DNA of 64,000 nt from Marinobacter antarcticus (lineage in GTDB: Bacteria; Pseudomonadota; Gammaproteobacteria; Pseudomonadales; Oleiphilaceae), in the NCBI RefSeq assembly GCF_011049865.1, contig NZ_DRGY01000033.1, positions 21,306-85,305 on the forward strand. Reading direction: 5' to 3'. This document shows positions 11,608-20,528 of the stretch, piece by piece (the stretch's first letter is position 1; every line of letters begins with the position of its first letter). Position numbers and translations under genes: made by a program. The notes under the pieces were generated by a model that was not told the DNA's origin, made no database searches, and was given only the letters and a program-made list of their open reading frames with translations.

Positions 11608-12798
11608 ATGCAAAGCAACAAACTGAGAATGGCCATTCGTGTGGCAGCTGCTGTGACCGTTTTTGGAATGGCTGGTCAGGCAAGCGCGATGAAAATCCTG
11701 GGCGATGTAAACCATAAGAATGATCTGGAGGGCTACGAGATTGATGTTTACGGTTATGCCCGCCTTAACGCCAGCTACGACATTAACGAGGATATTTCGA
11801 CGTCAACCCGTGCCGGCGACTTCAGTAAGGTGAACACCGGTTCAGCCGAAAACAACGAGGCGACGGGCTTTTTTGGCGCTGACGCCTTCCAGAGCCGCCT
11901 TGGCGTGCAAGCAATGACGCCACAGGGTGTCAAAATAGTCGTTGAAGGCGATTTTCGTGGTAATGGTGGAGGTACACTGCGCATTCGCCATGCCTATGGC
12001 GAATACAAGGGGGTTATGGCTGGCCGCAACTGGTCAAACTACCTCAGTTTTGTTGGCTACGTCCCAACGCTCGAATTTGACGGCATGCCGGGCAACGCAG
12101 GCAGCCAGTTCCGGACATCTCAGCTGCGTTACACCAGCGGCCCGTTTTCCGTTTCCCTCGAACAACCCTTTAATTTCGCAGGCCTTATCACGCCTGCTGG
12201 CTCAAACATAGAGCAAAAAACAAGTCTGCCCATTGTAACCGCACGCCTAGAGGACAGCGCTGGCGCTGTTTCCTACTCGACCGCCGCATTCGTGCGCCAG
12301 ATTGATTACGATACTGGCACACAGGACGACAGCGCGATCGGTTACGGCGCATTTGGCGCGCTTACCGTGGCAGTCACGGACACAGTCTCACTGCATGGCG
12401 TTATCAACTACGTAACCGGTGGCGACATCTACTTATATCGTTCCGGCGAAAATTATGCTGTACAGGACGCTTATGTGGACAGCTCGGGTAACCTTGAACT
12501 GATCAGCGGGTACAGTGCGTCGCTCGGCGCGTCCTTTGACCTTGGGGGCGGCCGTTCAATAAACACCGGCGTTGGCATGGTAGACGTAGACTGGGATGAC
12601 GCGCTGCGTGATCTCCCCGCCTCAGCTAACATTGGTAGCAAACAAGAGACCAACACCAGTGCGATAATTAACTACCAGTGGTCTCCTGCGAAAGCTGTGA
12701 CCATGGGCGTTCAATACGGCTACTACATGGTTGATGACGTTAACGGTGACGATGGCGACGCAAGTCGACTGATGTTTGCCGCCCAGTACAGCTTCTGA
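11608..12798 (+). CDS. Outer-membrane porin, DcaP-like
   Basis: A 396-residue precursor. Start ATG 11608 has GGAGAC 7 nt upstream and opens a Sec signal peptide (MQSNKLRMAIRVAAAVTVF, then GMAGQASA). The mature part begins with a short segment and LEGYEIDVYGYARLNASYD, then alternating polar/aromatic strands, few Cys and a terminal Phe (AAQYSF), all typical of a beta-barrel. RIRHAYGEYKGVMAGRNWSN and LEFDGMPGNAGSQFRTSQLR resemble the DcaP family, which transports dicarboxylates and other small anions in Acinetobacter. Substrate unproven. It is a single-gene unit with its own strong terminator. Confidence 0.8.
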   Translation: MQSNKLRMAIRVAAAVTVFGMAGQASAMKILGDVNHKNDLEGYEIDVYGYARLNASYDINEDISTSTRAGDFSKVNTGSAENNEATGFFGADAFQSRLGVQAMTPQGVKIVVEGDFRGNGGGTLRIRHAYGEYKGVMAGRNWSNYLSFVGYVPTLEFDGMPGNAGSQFRTSQLRYTSGPFSVSLEQPFNFAGLITPAGSNIEQKTSLPIVTARLEDSAGAVSYSTAAFVRQIDYDTGTQDDSAIGYGAFGALTVAVTDTVSLHGVINYVTGGDIYLYRSGENYAVQDAYVDSSGNLELISGYSASLGASFDLGGGRSINTGVGMVDVDWDDALRDLPASANIGSKQETNTSAIINYQWSPAKAVTMGVQYGYYMVDDVNGDDGDASRLMFAAQYSF

Positions 12799-12822
12799 AC
12801 CAGTCAGAAGTTTAAAAACCGA

Positions 12823-12850
12823 AACCCTGGCATTTGCCAGGGTTTTTTTT
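12823..12850 (+). terminator. Rho-independent terminator of the porin gene
   Basis: Inverted repeat CCCTGGCA-TT-TGCCAGGG (12825-12842) followed by eight T. It begins 27 bp after the porin stop. Confidence 0.92.
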
Positions 12851-13187
12851 GGAAAACGATGAACGATATTCAGTTGGAGATACAAAGCTCACGGATAAAC
12901 CATGGAGAAGGACAAAGACCAGCTGTTGCGGAACAGCCGTATAGGCGGGAAAGAGTGTAGACGTACACACCTTTGGAGGGTCGCCAAGCGTTTGATGGCA
13001 TCTGATTATTTCATCTCAACCTCTTGATCGGCGATAACTACATCTTTTCATGCAGTTAATGTCCACATAATAAATCAAGATGGTCTGACTTGACGCTTTA
13101 ACGTGTTTTTCGTGTCCGCTTACAGGAAATTTCTGACGCACATCAAAAGGCCGCCCCACAACCTGCAGAGCGGCTAGTCACCGAACA
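12851..13187. other. Gene-free stretch between porin and aceF
   Basis: 337 bp in which I see no credible reading frame, tRNA or repeat. Its right end holds the aceF terminator (separate entry). The rest is unassigned convergent spacer. Confidence 0.6.
13145..13175 (-). terminator. Terminator of aceEF
   Basis: On the minus strand AGCCGC (13175-13170) pairs with GCGGC (13154-13150) around a partly paired interior, followed by C and TTTT (13148-13145). It lies about 12 bp after the aceF stop. Confidence 0.6.
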
Positions 13188-14894
13188 TCAGAGAAGAAGC
13201 GAGCGAATGTCCCCAAGCAACTGACTCAGCGCGGCCGTAAACCGCGCTGCGTCCGCCCCGTTTACCGCACGATGATCGTAAGACAACGACAGTGGCAGCA
13301 TCAGCCTTGGCTGAAACGCACTGCCATCCCACACCGGCTTCATGGCGGCCTTGGAAACACCCAAAATCGCGACTTCCGGAGCATTCACAATGGGCGTGAA
13401 CGCCGTGCCGCCGATACCGCCGAGGCTTGTAATGGTGAAACAGGCACCCTGCATTTCTGCAGGCTTCAGCTTCTTGTCCCGGGCTTTCTGGGCAAGCTCC
13501 GCACTTTCTGCTGCCAGCTCCCAAAGACCCTTCTTGTCGACATCGCGAATCACCGGAACCATCAATCCGTTCGGCGTGTCCACAGCAATACCAATGTGAA
13601 TGTAGTGCTTGCGAATGACCTCTTTGCGTTCCATGTCCAGAGACACATTGAACTGCGACAACTCTGCCAACGCCGTTGCACAGGCTTTCAGGATGAAAGG
13701 TAGCGGCGTCATCTTCGCGCCTTTTTTCTCACCGGCGGCTTTCAGCGATTTGCGAAATGCCTCCATATCGGTGATGTCCGCATCCTCAAACTGGGTCACG
13801 TGGGGCACGTTTAGCCAGTTGCGCTGCATGTTAGTTGCGGTGACCGCCATCATCCGCGACATCGCTTCTTTCTCAATGTCACCAAACTGGCTGAAGTCCG
13901 GCAGCTTAACGCCAGGAATACCAGATCCGGTCGCAACGGTGCTGCCCTGCTGGGTCTGTTGCAGCTGATTTTTCACATACGCTTGCACATCGTCTTTAAG
14001 AATCCGGCTTTTGGGGCCAGACCCTTTGATGCGGGTCATGTCTGCGCCCAGCTCCCGGGCAAGTTTGCGCACCGCGGGGCCAGCATGAATCTTGGCTCCC
14101 GGCGCAGGCGGCTCGTAAGTTGAGCCCTGCGGCTGCGCCTCAGGTTCTTTTGGCTGAGCCTTGTCATCCGGCTCAGGCTTTGCTTCCTGCTCGGAATCAG
14201 CAGGCGCTGCGCCCTGCTCTTCGTCCTGTTCTTCGTTTTCTTCTGCGCCTTCGCCGGCAACGGTCAATTCCAAAAGCTTATCGCCTTCAGACAACTTGTC
14301 GCCTTCGGTCACCAGAATCTTGACGACTTTGCCGCCATAAGGCGACGGGATTTCCATAGAGGCCTTGTCGGACTCAACGGTTACCAAGGCATCGTCAGCC
14401 TCAACGGTATCGCCTTCGGACACGTTGATCTCGATAACCGGCACGTTTTCCATGCCATCCAGCGGCGGAACCAAAACGATTTCCTTGCGAGAGCCACCGG
14501 ATTTTTTCGCCGGCGCGGGTTTGCTCTCGGCCGGTTCATCCTGGCTTTTGGCGCTGGATTTGGCCTGCGGCTTTTCCTCGGCTTTCGGTTCCGGCTCATC
14601 ACTTGAGCCTTCATCGGAGCTTTCATCAGAGCCGCCCGCGTCGCTGTCAGATCCCTCGCTAGCGTCCATCAAGCCAACAACGTCGCCTTCTTTCACCTTG
14701 TCGCCCACCTTTACGGTGAGCTTAATGATTTTGCCGGCGCCAGGGGATGGCAATTCTACGGAGGCTTTGTCGGTCTCAATGGTCAGAATCGGATCTTCTG
14801 CTTCAACCGAATCGCCAGCGCTGACCAGAAGCTCGATAACCTCAACTTCGTCTGCCCCGCCGAGATCGGGAACCTTGATTTCCTGTTCACTCAT
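13188..14894 (-). CDS. aceF: Pyruvate dehydrogenase E2, dihydrolipoamide acetyltransferase
   Basis: 568 residues; core of the pyruvate dehydrogenase complex, transferring acetyl from lipoamide to CoA. Two lipoyl domains are visible (lipoyl Lys in ETDKAS at residue 43 and in ESDKAS of the second domain), each followed by an acidic Pro/Glu/Ala linker, then a peripheral-subunit-binding domain (AGPAVRKLARELGADMTRIK) and the catalytic domain ending SLSYDHRAVNGADAARF. The usual HRxxDG active site reads HRAVNG, Asn for Asp, as in some Pseudomonas-type E2 proteins. E. coli AceF has three lipoyl domains; two is the Pseudomonas/Marinobacter pattern. It follows aceE by 10 bp; no lpd gene is adjacent. 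Confidence 0.95.
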   Translation of the reverse strand: MSEQEIKVPDLGGADEVEVIELLVSAGDSVEAEDPILTIETDKASVELPSPGAGKIIKLTVKVGDKVKEGDVVGLMDASEGSDSDAGGSDESSDEGSSDEPEPKAEEKPQAKSSAKSQDEPAESKPAPAKKSGGSRKEIVLVPPLDGMENVPVIEINVSEGDTVEADDALVTVESDKASMEIPSPYGGKVVKILVTEGDKLSEGDKLLELTVAGEGAEENEEQDEEQGAAPADSEQEAKPEPDDKAQPKEPEAQPQGSTYEPPAPGAKIHAGPAVRKLARELGADMTRIKGSGPKSRILKDDVQAYVKNQLQQTQQGSTVATGSGIPGVKLPDFSQFGDIEKEAMSRMMAVTATNMQRNWLNVPHVTQFEDADITDMEAFRKSLKAAGEKKGAKMTPLPFILKACATALAELSQFNVSLDMERKEVIRKHYIHIGIAVDTPNGLMVPVIRDVDKKGLWELAAESAELAQKARDKKLKPAEMQGACFTITSLGGIGGTAFTPIVNAPEVAILGVSKAAMKPVWDGSAFQPRLMLPLSLSYDHRAVNGADAARFTAALSQLLGDIRSLLL

Positions 14895-14904
14895 AACGGC
14901 CTCC

Positions 14905-17568
14905 TTAGCTTTGCGCCGGGTTCGGTTTGTTGCGATCGATTCCGTACTTGCGCATGGCGTCGAGAACCTGCTCTTCCTTGATCTCGCCGTCTTTGGCCAG
15001 AGCAGACAAGGCGGTTACGGTTACGTGATAACGATCCACCTCAAAGAAACTGCGCAACTTCTCCCGCGTATCACTGCGGCCGAAGCCGTCTGTTCCGAGG
15101 GTAAGGAACGTTTTCGGGATAAATCCACGCAACTGATCGGAGTGCAGCTTGATGTAGTCCGTGGCGGACACAACCGGGCCGGTTTGGGCTTCCAAACACT
15201 TGGTGACGTAAGCGGTACGGCCTTTGTCGTCCGGGTGTAGCAGGTTCCAGCGCTCAACGTGCTGCCCATCACGGGCCAGTTCGTTATAGCTGGTCACGCT
15301 CCACACATCCGACGCCACGCCCCAGTCATCTTTCAGCATTTGAGCCGCTGCGCGAACCTCGTTCATGATGGCGCCGGCGCTCAACAACTGCACGCGCAAC
15401 TTTTTCTTGGCGCCTTTCACTTCTACCGACTCGAACTTGTACATGCCTTTGATGATGCCGTCTTCACATCCCTTGGGCATAGCGGGGTGTTCGTAGTTCT
15501 CATTTTCCATGGTGATGTAGTAGAAAACGTTTTTGTTTTCTTCAAACATTTCCTTCATGCCATGGTGAATGATCACCGCCATTTCATAACCGTAAGACGG
15601 GTCATAAGCTCTGCAGTTCGGGATGGTGTTGGCCAGAATGTGGCTGTGGCCATCCTGGTGCTGCAGGCCTTCACCGTTGAGAGTAGTCCTGCCCGCGGTA
15701 CCGCCAATCAGGAAGCCCCGCGCCTGCATGTCGCCGGAAGCCCAGGCCAGGTCGCCAACGCGCTGAAAACCAAACATGGAATAAAACGCGTAGAACGGAA
15801 TCAGCGGGAAATTGTTGGTGCTGTAGGAGGTTGCAGCCGCCATCCACGCGGCCATGGCGCCGCCCTCGTTAATACCTTCTTGCAGAATCTGGCCTTTTTT
15901 GTCCTCACGGTAATACATAATCTGATCACGATCCTGAGGCACGTATTTCTGGCCTTCGGCGGTATAAATGCCGAGTTGCCGGAACATGCCCTCCATACCA
16001 AACGTGCGGGCTTCATCCGGAACGATCGGCACGACACGCTTACCAATGCGCTTGTCTTTGACCAGCGCGTTCAGCAGGCGAACAAATACCATGGTCAGGG
16101 AGATTTCCCGGCCGTTTGAGCCGTCCAGAACCTGCTTGAAAATATTCAGCTCGGGAATTTTCAGGGGCTGACTGTCCTTACGGCGCCGGGGATAGAAACC
16201 TCCCAACTCTTGGCGACGCTTCTTCATGTATACCAACTCGGGGCTATCGGGCGCCGGGCGGTAGTAGGGTGCGCTCTCGAGCTCTTCGTCTTTTAGCGGG
16301 ATCGCAAAGCGGTCACGGAACGCCTTCAGAGTATCAAGATCCAGTTTTTTCAGAGAGTGCGCCGTATTCTGGGACTCACCCGCCGCGCCAAAGCCATAGC
16401 CTTTGATGGTGTGAGCAAGAATTACCGTTGGCTTACCGTTGGTCTCGGTTGCGGCCTTTTGATAGGCAGCATAAACCTTATAAGGATCGTGACCACCGCG
16501 ATTCAGCTTGTTGATGTCGTCATCTGACCAGCCTTCGACCAGCTTGGCCATCTGGGGGTACTTGCCGAAGAAATGCTTGCGGGTATGCGCGGGGCCATTG
16601 TGGGTAAAGTTCTGCAAATCACCGTCACAGATTTCATCCATGGCCCGCTGCATAACGCCGTTCTCATCCTGATCAAACAGAGTGTCCCACACCCGGCCCC
16701 AAACCACTTTGATAACGTTCCAGCCGGCACCACGGAATGCTCCCTCCAGCTCCTGGATAATCTTGCCGTTACCGCGCACCGGTCCGTCCAGGCGCTGCAG
16801 GTTACAGTTCACCACAAACACCAGGTTATCGAGATTTTCGCGGCCGGCCTTGGAAATACACCCCAGGGTTTCAGGTTCGTCGGTTTCGCCATCACCCACA
16901 AAACACCAGACTTTACGATTACCCATTTCAATGAGTTCGCGGCCATCCAGATACTTCATTATGTGGGCCTGATAAATGGCCTGAATTGGCCCAAGCCCCA
17001 TGGATACCGTGGGGAACTGCCAGTAATCCGGCATCAGCCAAGGATGCGGATAGGAAGACAGCCCGTCGCCATCCACCTCCTCACGATATTTATCGAGCTG
17101 CGCTTCGGTGAATCGCCCCTCCAAAAAGGAGCGCGCATAATTACCCGGTGACGCGTGACCCTGGAAATAGACCAGGTCGGACTCACGCTTTTCATCACCA
17201 CCGTGGAAGAAATAGTTAAAACCTACGTCGTAAAGCGTTGCTGCAGACGAGAAGGTGGAAACATGGCCACCAAGATCACCCGGACGCTTGTTTGCACGTA
17301 CGACCATCGCCATGGCGTTCCAGCGAATCAAAGAACGAATCCGGCGTTCCATAAACAGGTCACCCGGCATACGAGCTTCCTGTGCAGCCGGAATTGTGTT
17401 CCGGAACGGTGTCGTGATCGAATAAGGCAGCTCGGTGCCATCCCGGCTTGCGCGCTCAGAGAGCCGCTCCAGAATGTACTTTACCCGGTCAATACCTTCG
17501 TTTTCGATCAGTGACTCGAGCGCATCAAGCCATTCACCGGTTTCAATGGGATCATCATCCTGGTACAT
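14905..17568 (-). CDS. aceE: Pyruvate dehydrogenase E1 component (homodimeric type)
   Basis: 887 residues, the same length as E. coli AceE. ThDP-dependent decarboxylation of pyruvate and reductive acetylation of lipoyl-E2. The ThDP motif is visible as VGDGETDEPETLGCISKAGR through NLVFVVNCNLQRLDGPVRGN. GEGLQHQDGHSHILANTIPN is the characteristic conserved histidine-rich loop. ATG 17568 has GGGGGAGG just upstream; the preceding TTG codon is in frame but less suitable. The gene starts the aceE-aceF operon. Two inverted repeats lie 70-135 bp upstream (separate entries). Confidence 0.96.
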   Translation of the reverse strand: MYQDDDPIETGEWLDALESLIENEGIDRVKYILERLSERASRDGTELPYSITTPFRNTIPAAQEARMPGDLFMERRIRSLIRWNAMAMVVRANKRPGDLGGHVSTFSSAATLYDVGFNYFFHGGDEKRESDLVYFQGHASPGNYARSFLEGRFTEAQLDKYREEVDGDGLSSYPHPWLMPDYWQFPTVSMGLGPIQAIYQAHIMKYLDGRELIEMGNRKVWCFVGDGETDEPETLGCISKAGRENLDNLVFVVNCNLQRLDGPVRGNGKIIQELEGAFRGAGWNVIKVVWGRVWDTLFDQDENGVMQRAMDEICDGDLQNFTHNGPAHTRKHFFGKYPQMAKLVEGWSDDDINKLNRGGHDPYKVYAAYQKAATETNGKPTVILAHTIKGYGFGAAGESQNTAHSLKKLDLDTLKAFRDRFAIPLKDEELESAPYYRPAPDSPELVYMKKRRQELGGFYPRRRKDSQPLKIPELNIFKQVLDGSNGREISLTMVFVRLLNALVKDKRIGKRVVPIVPDEARTFGMEGMFRQLGIYTAEGQKYVPQDRDQIMYYREDKKGQILQEGINEGGAMAAWMAAATSYSTNNFPLIPFYAFYSMFGFQRVGDLAWASGDMQARGFLIGGTAGRTTLNGEGLQHQDGHSHILANTIPNCRAYDPSYGYEMAVIIHHGMKEMFEENKNVFYYITMENENYEHPAMPKGCEDGIIKGMYKFESVEVKGAKKKLRVQLLSAGAIMNEVRAAAQMLKDDWGVASDVWSVTSYNELARDGQHVERWNLLHPDDKGRTAYVTKCLEAQTGPVVSATDYIKLHSDQLRGFIPKTFLTLGTDGFGRSDTREKLRSFFEVDRYHVTVTALSALAKDGEIKEEQVLDAMRKYGIDRNKPNPAQS

Positions 17569-17640
17569 CAAACCTCCCCCTTCACATCAAAAAAATGCAG
17601 CAGGTGCCGAGTTTGGCATCCGCGCTTGCGATATCAGTAA

Positions 17641-17655
17641 GCTGCATAATGCAGC
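17641..17655. promoter_or_regulatory. Inverted repeat upstream of aceE (proximal)
   Basis: Perfect palindrome GCTGCA-TAA-TGCAGC, 73 bp before the aceE ATG. It could be an operator or a hairpin in the aceE leader. It does not match the E. coli PdhR site (AATTGGT-N3-ACCAATT). Confidence 0.4.
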
Positions 17656-17684
17656 TGTTTTACTATGGATAGTCTGCCGGACGC

Positions 17685-17703
17685 AGTGCCGGCTAACGGC
17701 ACT
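17685..17703. promoter_or_regulatory. Inverted repeat upstream of aceE (distal)
   Basis: Perfect 7-bp arms AGTGCCG-N5-CGGCACT, 30 bp beyond the proximal palindrome. Role unknown; operator or RNA hairpin. Confidence 0.4.
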
Positions 17704-18098
17704 GCTTGTGTTCATCAAGCATAGAACAGCTTTCACCACCCGTCCTTGCTGAACCACCAACTTCTGCCTTGAAACTCCCCGGTCGCACCAAATATAATCA
17801 AATTCTCGTAGTGTTTTTACTACGCATTACCCATAAATTTGGATCGAAACCCGAGACCTTCCGACAAACCACAAAGATAATTACGATTAGTTACGTAATA
17901 ATGCCCTTTTTTCCACCGTCAAACAACCTGACCCCGACCAACGTCTTAGAGCCAGCAGTTCGCCTCTTATCCTTATTGGGCTAAGCATTATAGGCATGGG
18001 AAATAGCGGTTAAAATTTACACATTCCCAACATCTTCAATAGCTTAAAAACCAAACCAGAAAAATTTACGATCGTCTCTGCCGCTTCTTTTATTAGAT

Positions 18099-18127
18099 CT
18101 GAAACTAAACAGCAATTTATGTATACT
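18099..18127 (+). promoter_or_regulatory. Candidate promoter of the KamA-family gene
   Basis: CTGAAA (18099-18104), 17-bp spacer, TATACT (18122-18127). Transcription would begin near 18134 and give a leader of about 76 nt that contains the hairpin at 18165-18207. Confidence 0.5.
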
Positions 18128-18164
18128 CCTCTGCCGATTTTTTGACCATTGGAGCGGTGTCATT

Positions 18165-18207
18165 TTCGCCCTTCTGCATTTTCAGACTTTCAACCACAGA
18201 GGGCGAA
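18165..18207 (+). promoter_or_regulatory. Leader hairpin that buries the ribosome binding site
   Basis: TTCGCCCT-T-CTG (18165-18176) can pair with CAGAGGGCGAA (18197-18207): 11 base pairs with one bulged T and a 20-nt loop. The right arm contains GAGGG (18199-18203), the Shine-Dalgarno sequence of the gene starting at 18210, so the closed hairpin would hide it. No T tract follows, so it is not a terminator. Pairing is direct; control of translation is inferred. Confidence 0.65.
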
Positions 18208-18209
18208 CC

Positions 18210-19574
18210 ATGAACTCCATCGTTACCTTTCCCAACCGAATTCCCACCACGGAATTCGAGGAACGACGCTTCAAGGTTTACACAGACCGCCAACTAGACA
18301 AGATTGAGGTTATCCAGAGCCTGCCGGAAGACACCCTGTTTGAAATGAAGGTGGTCGCAAGCGTGTTGCCCTTCCGGGTGAACGAGTATGTGATCAACGA
18401 ACTGATCAATTGGGACAAGGTACCCAACGACCCCATCTATCAATTGGTATTCCCGCAGAAAGGCATGCTCAAAGATGAACACTTTGAGCGCATGGCTCAC
18501 ATGCACCGGGACGGCGCCGATAAAAAAGAGATTCAGGCCGTCGCAAAAGAAATCCGTGATGAGCTAAACCCCCACCCGGCTGGCCAGATGGAAATGAATA
18601 TGCCGGAACTGGAAGGTGAAGTGCTCGACGGCGTGCAACACAAGTACCGCGAGACGGTGCTGTTCTTCCCTGCACAAGGCCAGACATGCCACTCCTATTG
18701 CACCTTCTGCTTCCGCTGGGCGCAGTTCGTGGGCGATAAAGACCTGAAAATGTCGAGTACCGAGGCCGACAAGCTGCACGGTTACTTGCAGGAGCACACC
18801 GAAGTAACCGATTTGCTGGTGACCGGTGGTGACCCCATGGTGATGAAAACCAAGAGCCTGGCTCAGTACCTTGAGCCGCTATTGCAGCCAGAGTTCGATC
18901 ATATTCAAACTATCCGCATCGGCACCAAGGCCCTGACCTTCTGGCCATACCGTTTTGTGACGGACAAGGATGCGAACGAGCTGATTGATCTGTTCGCAAG
19001 ACTTGTGGACGCAGGCAAGCACGTTGCGATTATGGCGCATTACAACCACTGGCAGGAAATCACGACCGACATCGCCGAAGAGGCTATCCGCCGCATCCGC
19101 GCAACCGGAGCGGAGATTCGTGCACAGGGCCCGCTGATCAAACATGTGAACGACAGTGCAGACGCCTGGGCCAGGCTTTGGAAAAAAGAAGTGCAGCTTG
19201 GCATCATCCCCTACTACATGTTTGTAGAGCGTGACACAGGCGCCAAGAACTACTTTGAAGTGCCGCTGGCGGAAGCTTTTGAGATTTATCGCGAAGCCAT
19301 GAAAAAAGTCAGCGGTCTGGCTCGCACCGCTCGTGGCCCCAGCATGAGTGCCGGGCCAGGCAAAGTGGAGATACAAGGGATAGCCGATGTGAGCGGCGAG
19401 AAAGTTTTTGTACTGCGCTTTCTACAGGGCCGCAATCCGGACTGGGTTCAGCGCCCGTTCTTTGCCAAGTACAGCGAAACCGCAACCTGGCTGCACGAGT
19501 TGGAGCCAGCCTTTGGTGAGGAGACGTTTTTCTTTGAAGATGGGTTTGAGCAAATGAAGAAGGGAAATAGCTGA
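18210..19574 (+). CDS. KamA-family radical SAM protein (lysine 2,3-aminomutase-like)
   Basis: 454 residues. The radical SAM cluster motif is CHSYCTFC (CxxxCxxC), followed by LLVTGGDPMV, the SAM-contacting GGDP motif. Near the C-terminus GPSMSAGPGKVEIQG offers a PLP-binding Lys where classical aminomutases have a glycine-rich GGGGK motif. KamA-family enzymes shift the alpha-amino group of lysine or related amino acids to the beta position; EpmB relatives act on EF-P. No efp, epmA or ablB (beta-lysine acetyltransferase) gene is adjacent, so the substrate is open; beta-lysine osmolyte synthesis is one possibility for a marine organism. Single-gene unit with its own promoter, leader hairpin and strong terminator. 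Confidence 0.82.
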   Translation: MNSIVTFPNRIPTTEFEERRFKVYTDRQLDKIEVIQSLPEDTLFEMKVVASVLPFRVNEYVINELINWDKVPNDPIYQLVFPQKGMLKDEHFERMAHMHRDGADKKEIQAVAKEIRDELNPHPAGQMEMNMPELEGEVLDGVQHKYRETVLFFPAQGQTCHSYCTFCFRWAQFVGDKDLKMSSTEADKLHGYLQEHTEVTDLLVTGGDPMVMKTKSLAQYLEPLLQPEFDHIQTIRIGTKALTFWPYRFVTDKDANELIDLFARLVDAGKHVAIMAHYNHWQEITTDIAEEAIRRIRATGAEIRAQGPLIKHVNDSADAWARLWKKEVQLGIIPYYMFVERDTGAKNYFEVPLAEAFEIYREAMKKVSGLARTARGPSMSAGPGKVEIQGIADVSGEKVFVLRFLQGRNPDWVQRPFFAKYSETATWLHELEPAFGEETFFFEDGFEQMKKGNS

Positions 19575-19597
19575 AGCCTTCCGACTTCAATCGCTGA

Positions 19598-19635
19598 ACA
19601 AAAACGGGGGCGCCGAGAGGCGCCCCCGTTTTTGT
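19598..19635. terminator. Bidirectional terminator between the KamA-family gene and the thioredoxin gene
   Basis: Perfect 17-bp arms: ACAAAAACGGGGGCGCC, loop GAGA, and its complement, flanked by A5 and T5. It serves both convergent genes. Confidence 0.95.
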
Positions 19636-19652
19636 TTCTGACTGATTTACGA

Positions 19653-20528
19653 TCAATGCATCAGCGTATAAAGCTTGCGCCTATAAATACGCACGTCCGG
19701 ATTGCTGTTGCCCAGCTTCTCAAATAACTCAACCAGCGTGGTTTTGGCCACCTCATCTTTGTATTTGCTATCTGCCTGCATCAGACGAACCAGTAACTCC
19801 ATCGCATCGGCATTGTTTTCCTGCAACACTCTATGAAGTGCCAGCAGGTGCAAGGCGTTGGGGTCTTTCGGATTCTGTTCCAGCGCCATCTCCAGATCCT
19901 TTGCGGGCGGAAGCTCTGCAGACTGCTTCAAAAACTTTATTCTGGCCGCCAACTGCTTTGCCTGGTGCTGCAGTTTTTCCTCTGGTGGCAGGCTTTCAAG
20001 CACCTGCTCAGCGGTTTCAAGATCTCCGGATTCAGCTTTCAACTGAGCCAGATCAATCAGCACTTTGAGGTTCTCAGGGTCTTCGCGGTTCATATCGGAG
20101 AGGATTTCCAGCGCTCCGTCGATATCGCCCTCTTCCCATATTCGATGGGCTTTATCGTAAGAATCTTCCTCAGGAAGCGCTGCGGGCAAACCCACATGCT
20201 TCTCCAGCACCTTGCGAATTTCACTTTCTGGCAGCGCTTCGCTAAAACCATCAACCGCCTGGCCATCTTTCACCAGAATAATCGTGGGCAGGCTGCGTAC
20301 GCCCAAACTGGCTGTGAGCTCCTGCTGCTCATCCGCATTAACCTTCGCAAGCCGGAATGCCCCCTGATACTCCTGTGCCAATTTTTCCAACACGGGCATA
20401 AGCTGCTTACAGGGCGCGCACCACTCAGCCCATACATCCACAATGACGGGTGCAACCGAGGATGCATCCATGACCTCCTGCTGGAAGTTTTCCATGGTGG
20501 CTTCAAATATATGGGGAGAACTGCTCAT
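19653..20528 (-). CDS. CnoX-like thioredoxin with C-terminal TPR-like domain
   Basis: 291 residues. Residues 1-110 form a thioredoxin fold with a complete WCAPC active site (Cys37 and Cys40) and cis-Pro motif RSLPT. The remainder is helical with tetratricopeptide-like repeats (AHRIWEEGDIDGALEILSDM, DLAQLKAESGDLETAEQVLE), the architecture of CnoX/YbbN, a holdase that protects GroEL/DnaK clients from oxidation. E. coli CnoX lacks the full CxxC, whereas this protein keeps it and so may be a true oxidoreductase. ATG 20528 has CAGGTG 6 nt upstream; an in-frame GTG at 20537 is less likely. Confidence 0.85.
   Translation of the reverse strand: MSSSPHIFEATMENFQQEVMDASSVAPVIVDVWAEWCAPCKQLMPVLEKLAQEYQGAFRLAKVNADEQQELTASLGVRSLPTIILVKDGQAVDGFSEALPESEIRKVLEKHVGLPAALPEEDSYDKAHRIWEEGDIDGALEILSDMNREDPENLKVLIDLAQLKAESGDLETAEQVLESLPPEEKLQHQAKQLAARIKFLKQSAELPPAKDLEMALEQNPKDPNALHLLALHRVLQENNADAMELLVRLMQADSKYKDEVAKTTLVELFEKLGNSNPDVRIYRRKLYTLMH

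Larger units (their letters stand above)
17569..18209. other. 641-bp divergent intergenic region, aceE / KamA-family gene
   Basis: AT-rich compared with its neighbours and without a credible gene; short frames here have no Shine-Dalgarno site or recognisable motif. The left part holds two perfect inverted repeats near aceE and the right part the promoter and leader hairpin of the KamA-family gene. Between about 17760 and 18095 I see nothing assignable. Confidence 0.6.

Noticed and set aside
17706..17984. 92-codon frame in the aceE / KamA intergenic region
   Set aside because: No Shine-Dalgarno, no domain or signal sequence, AT-rich non-coding composition.
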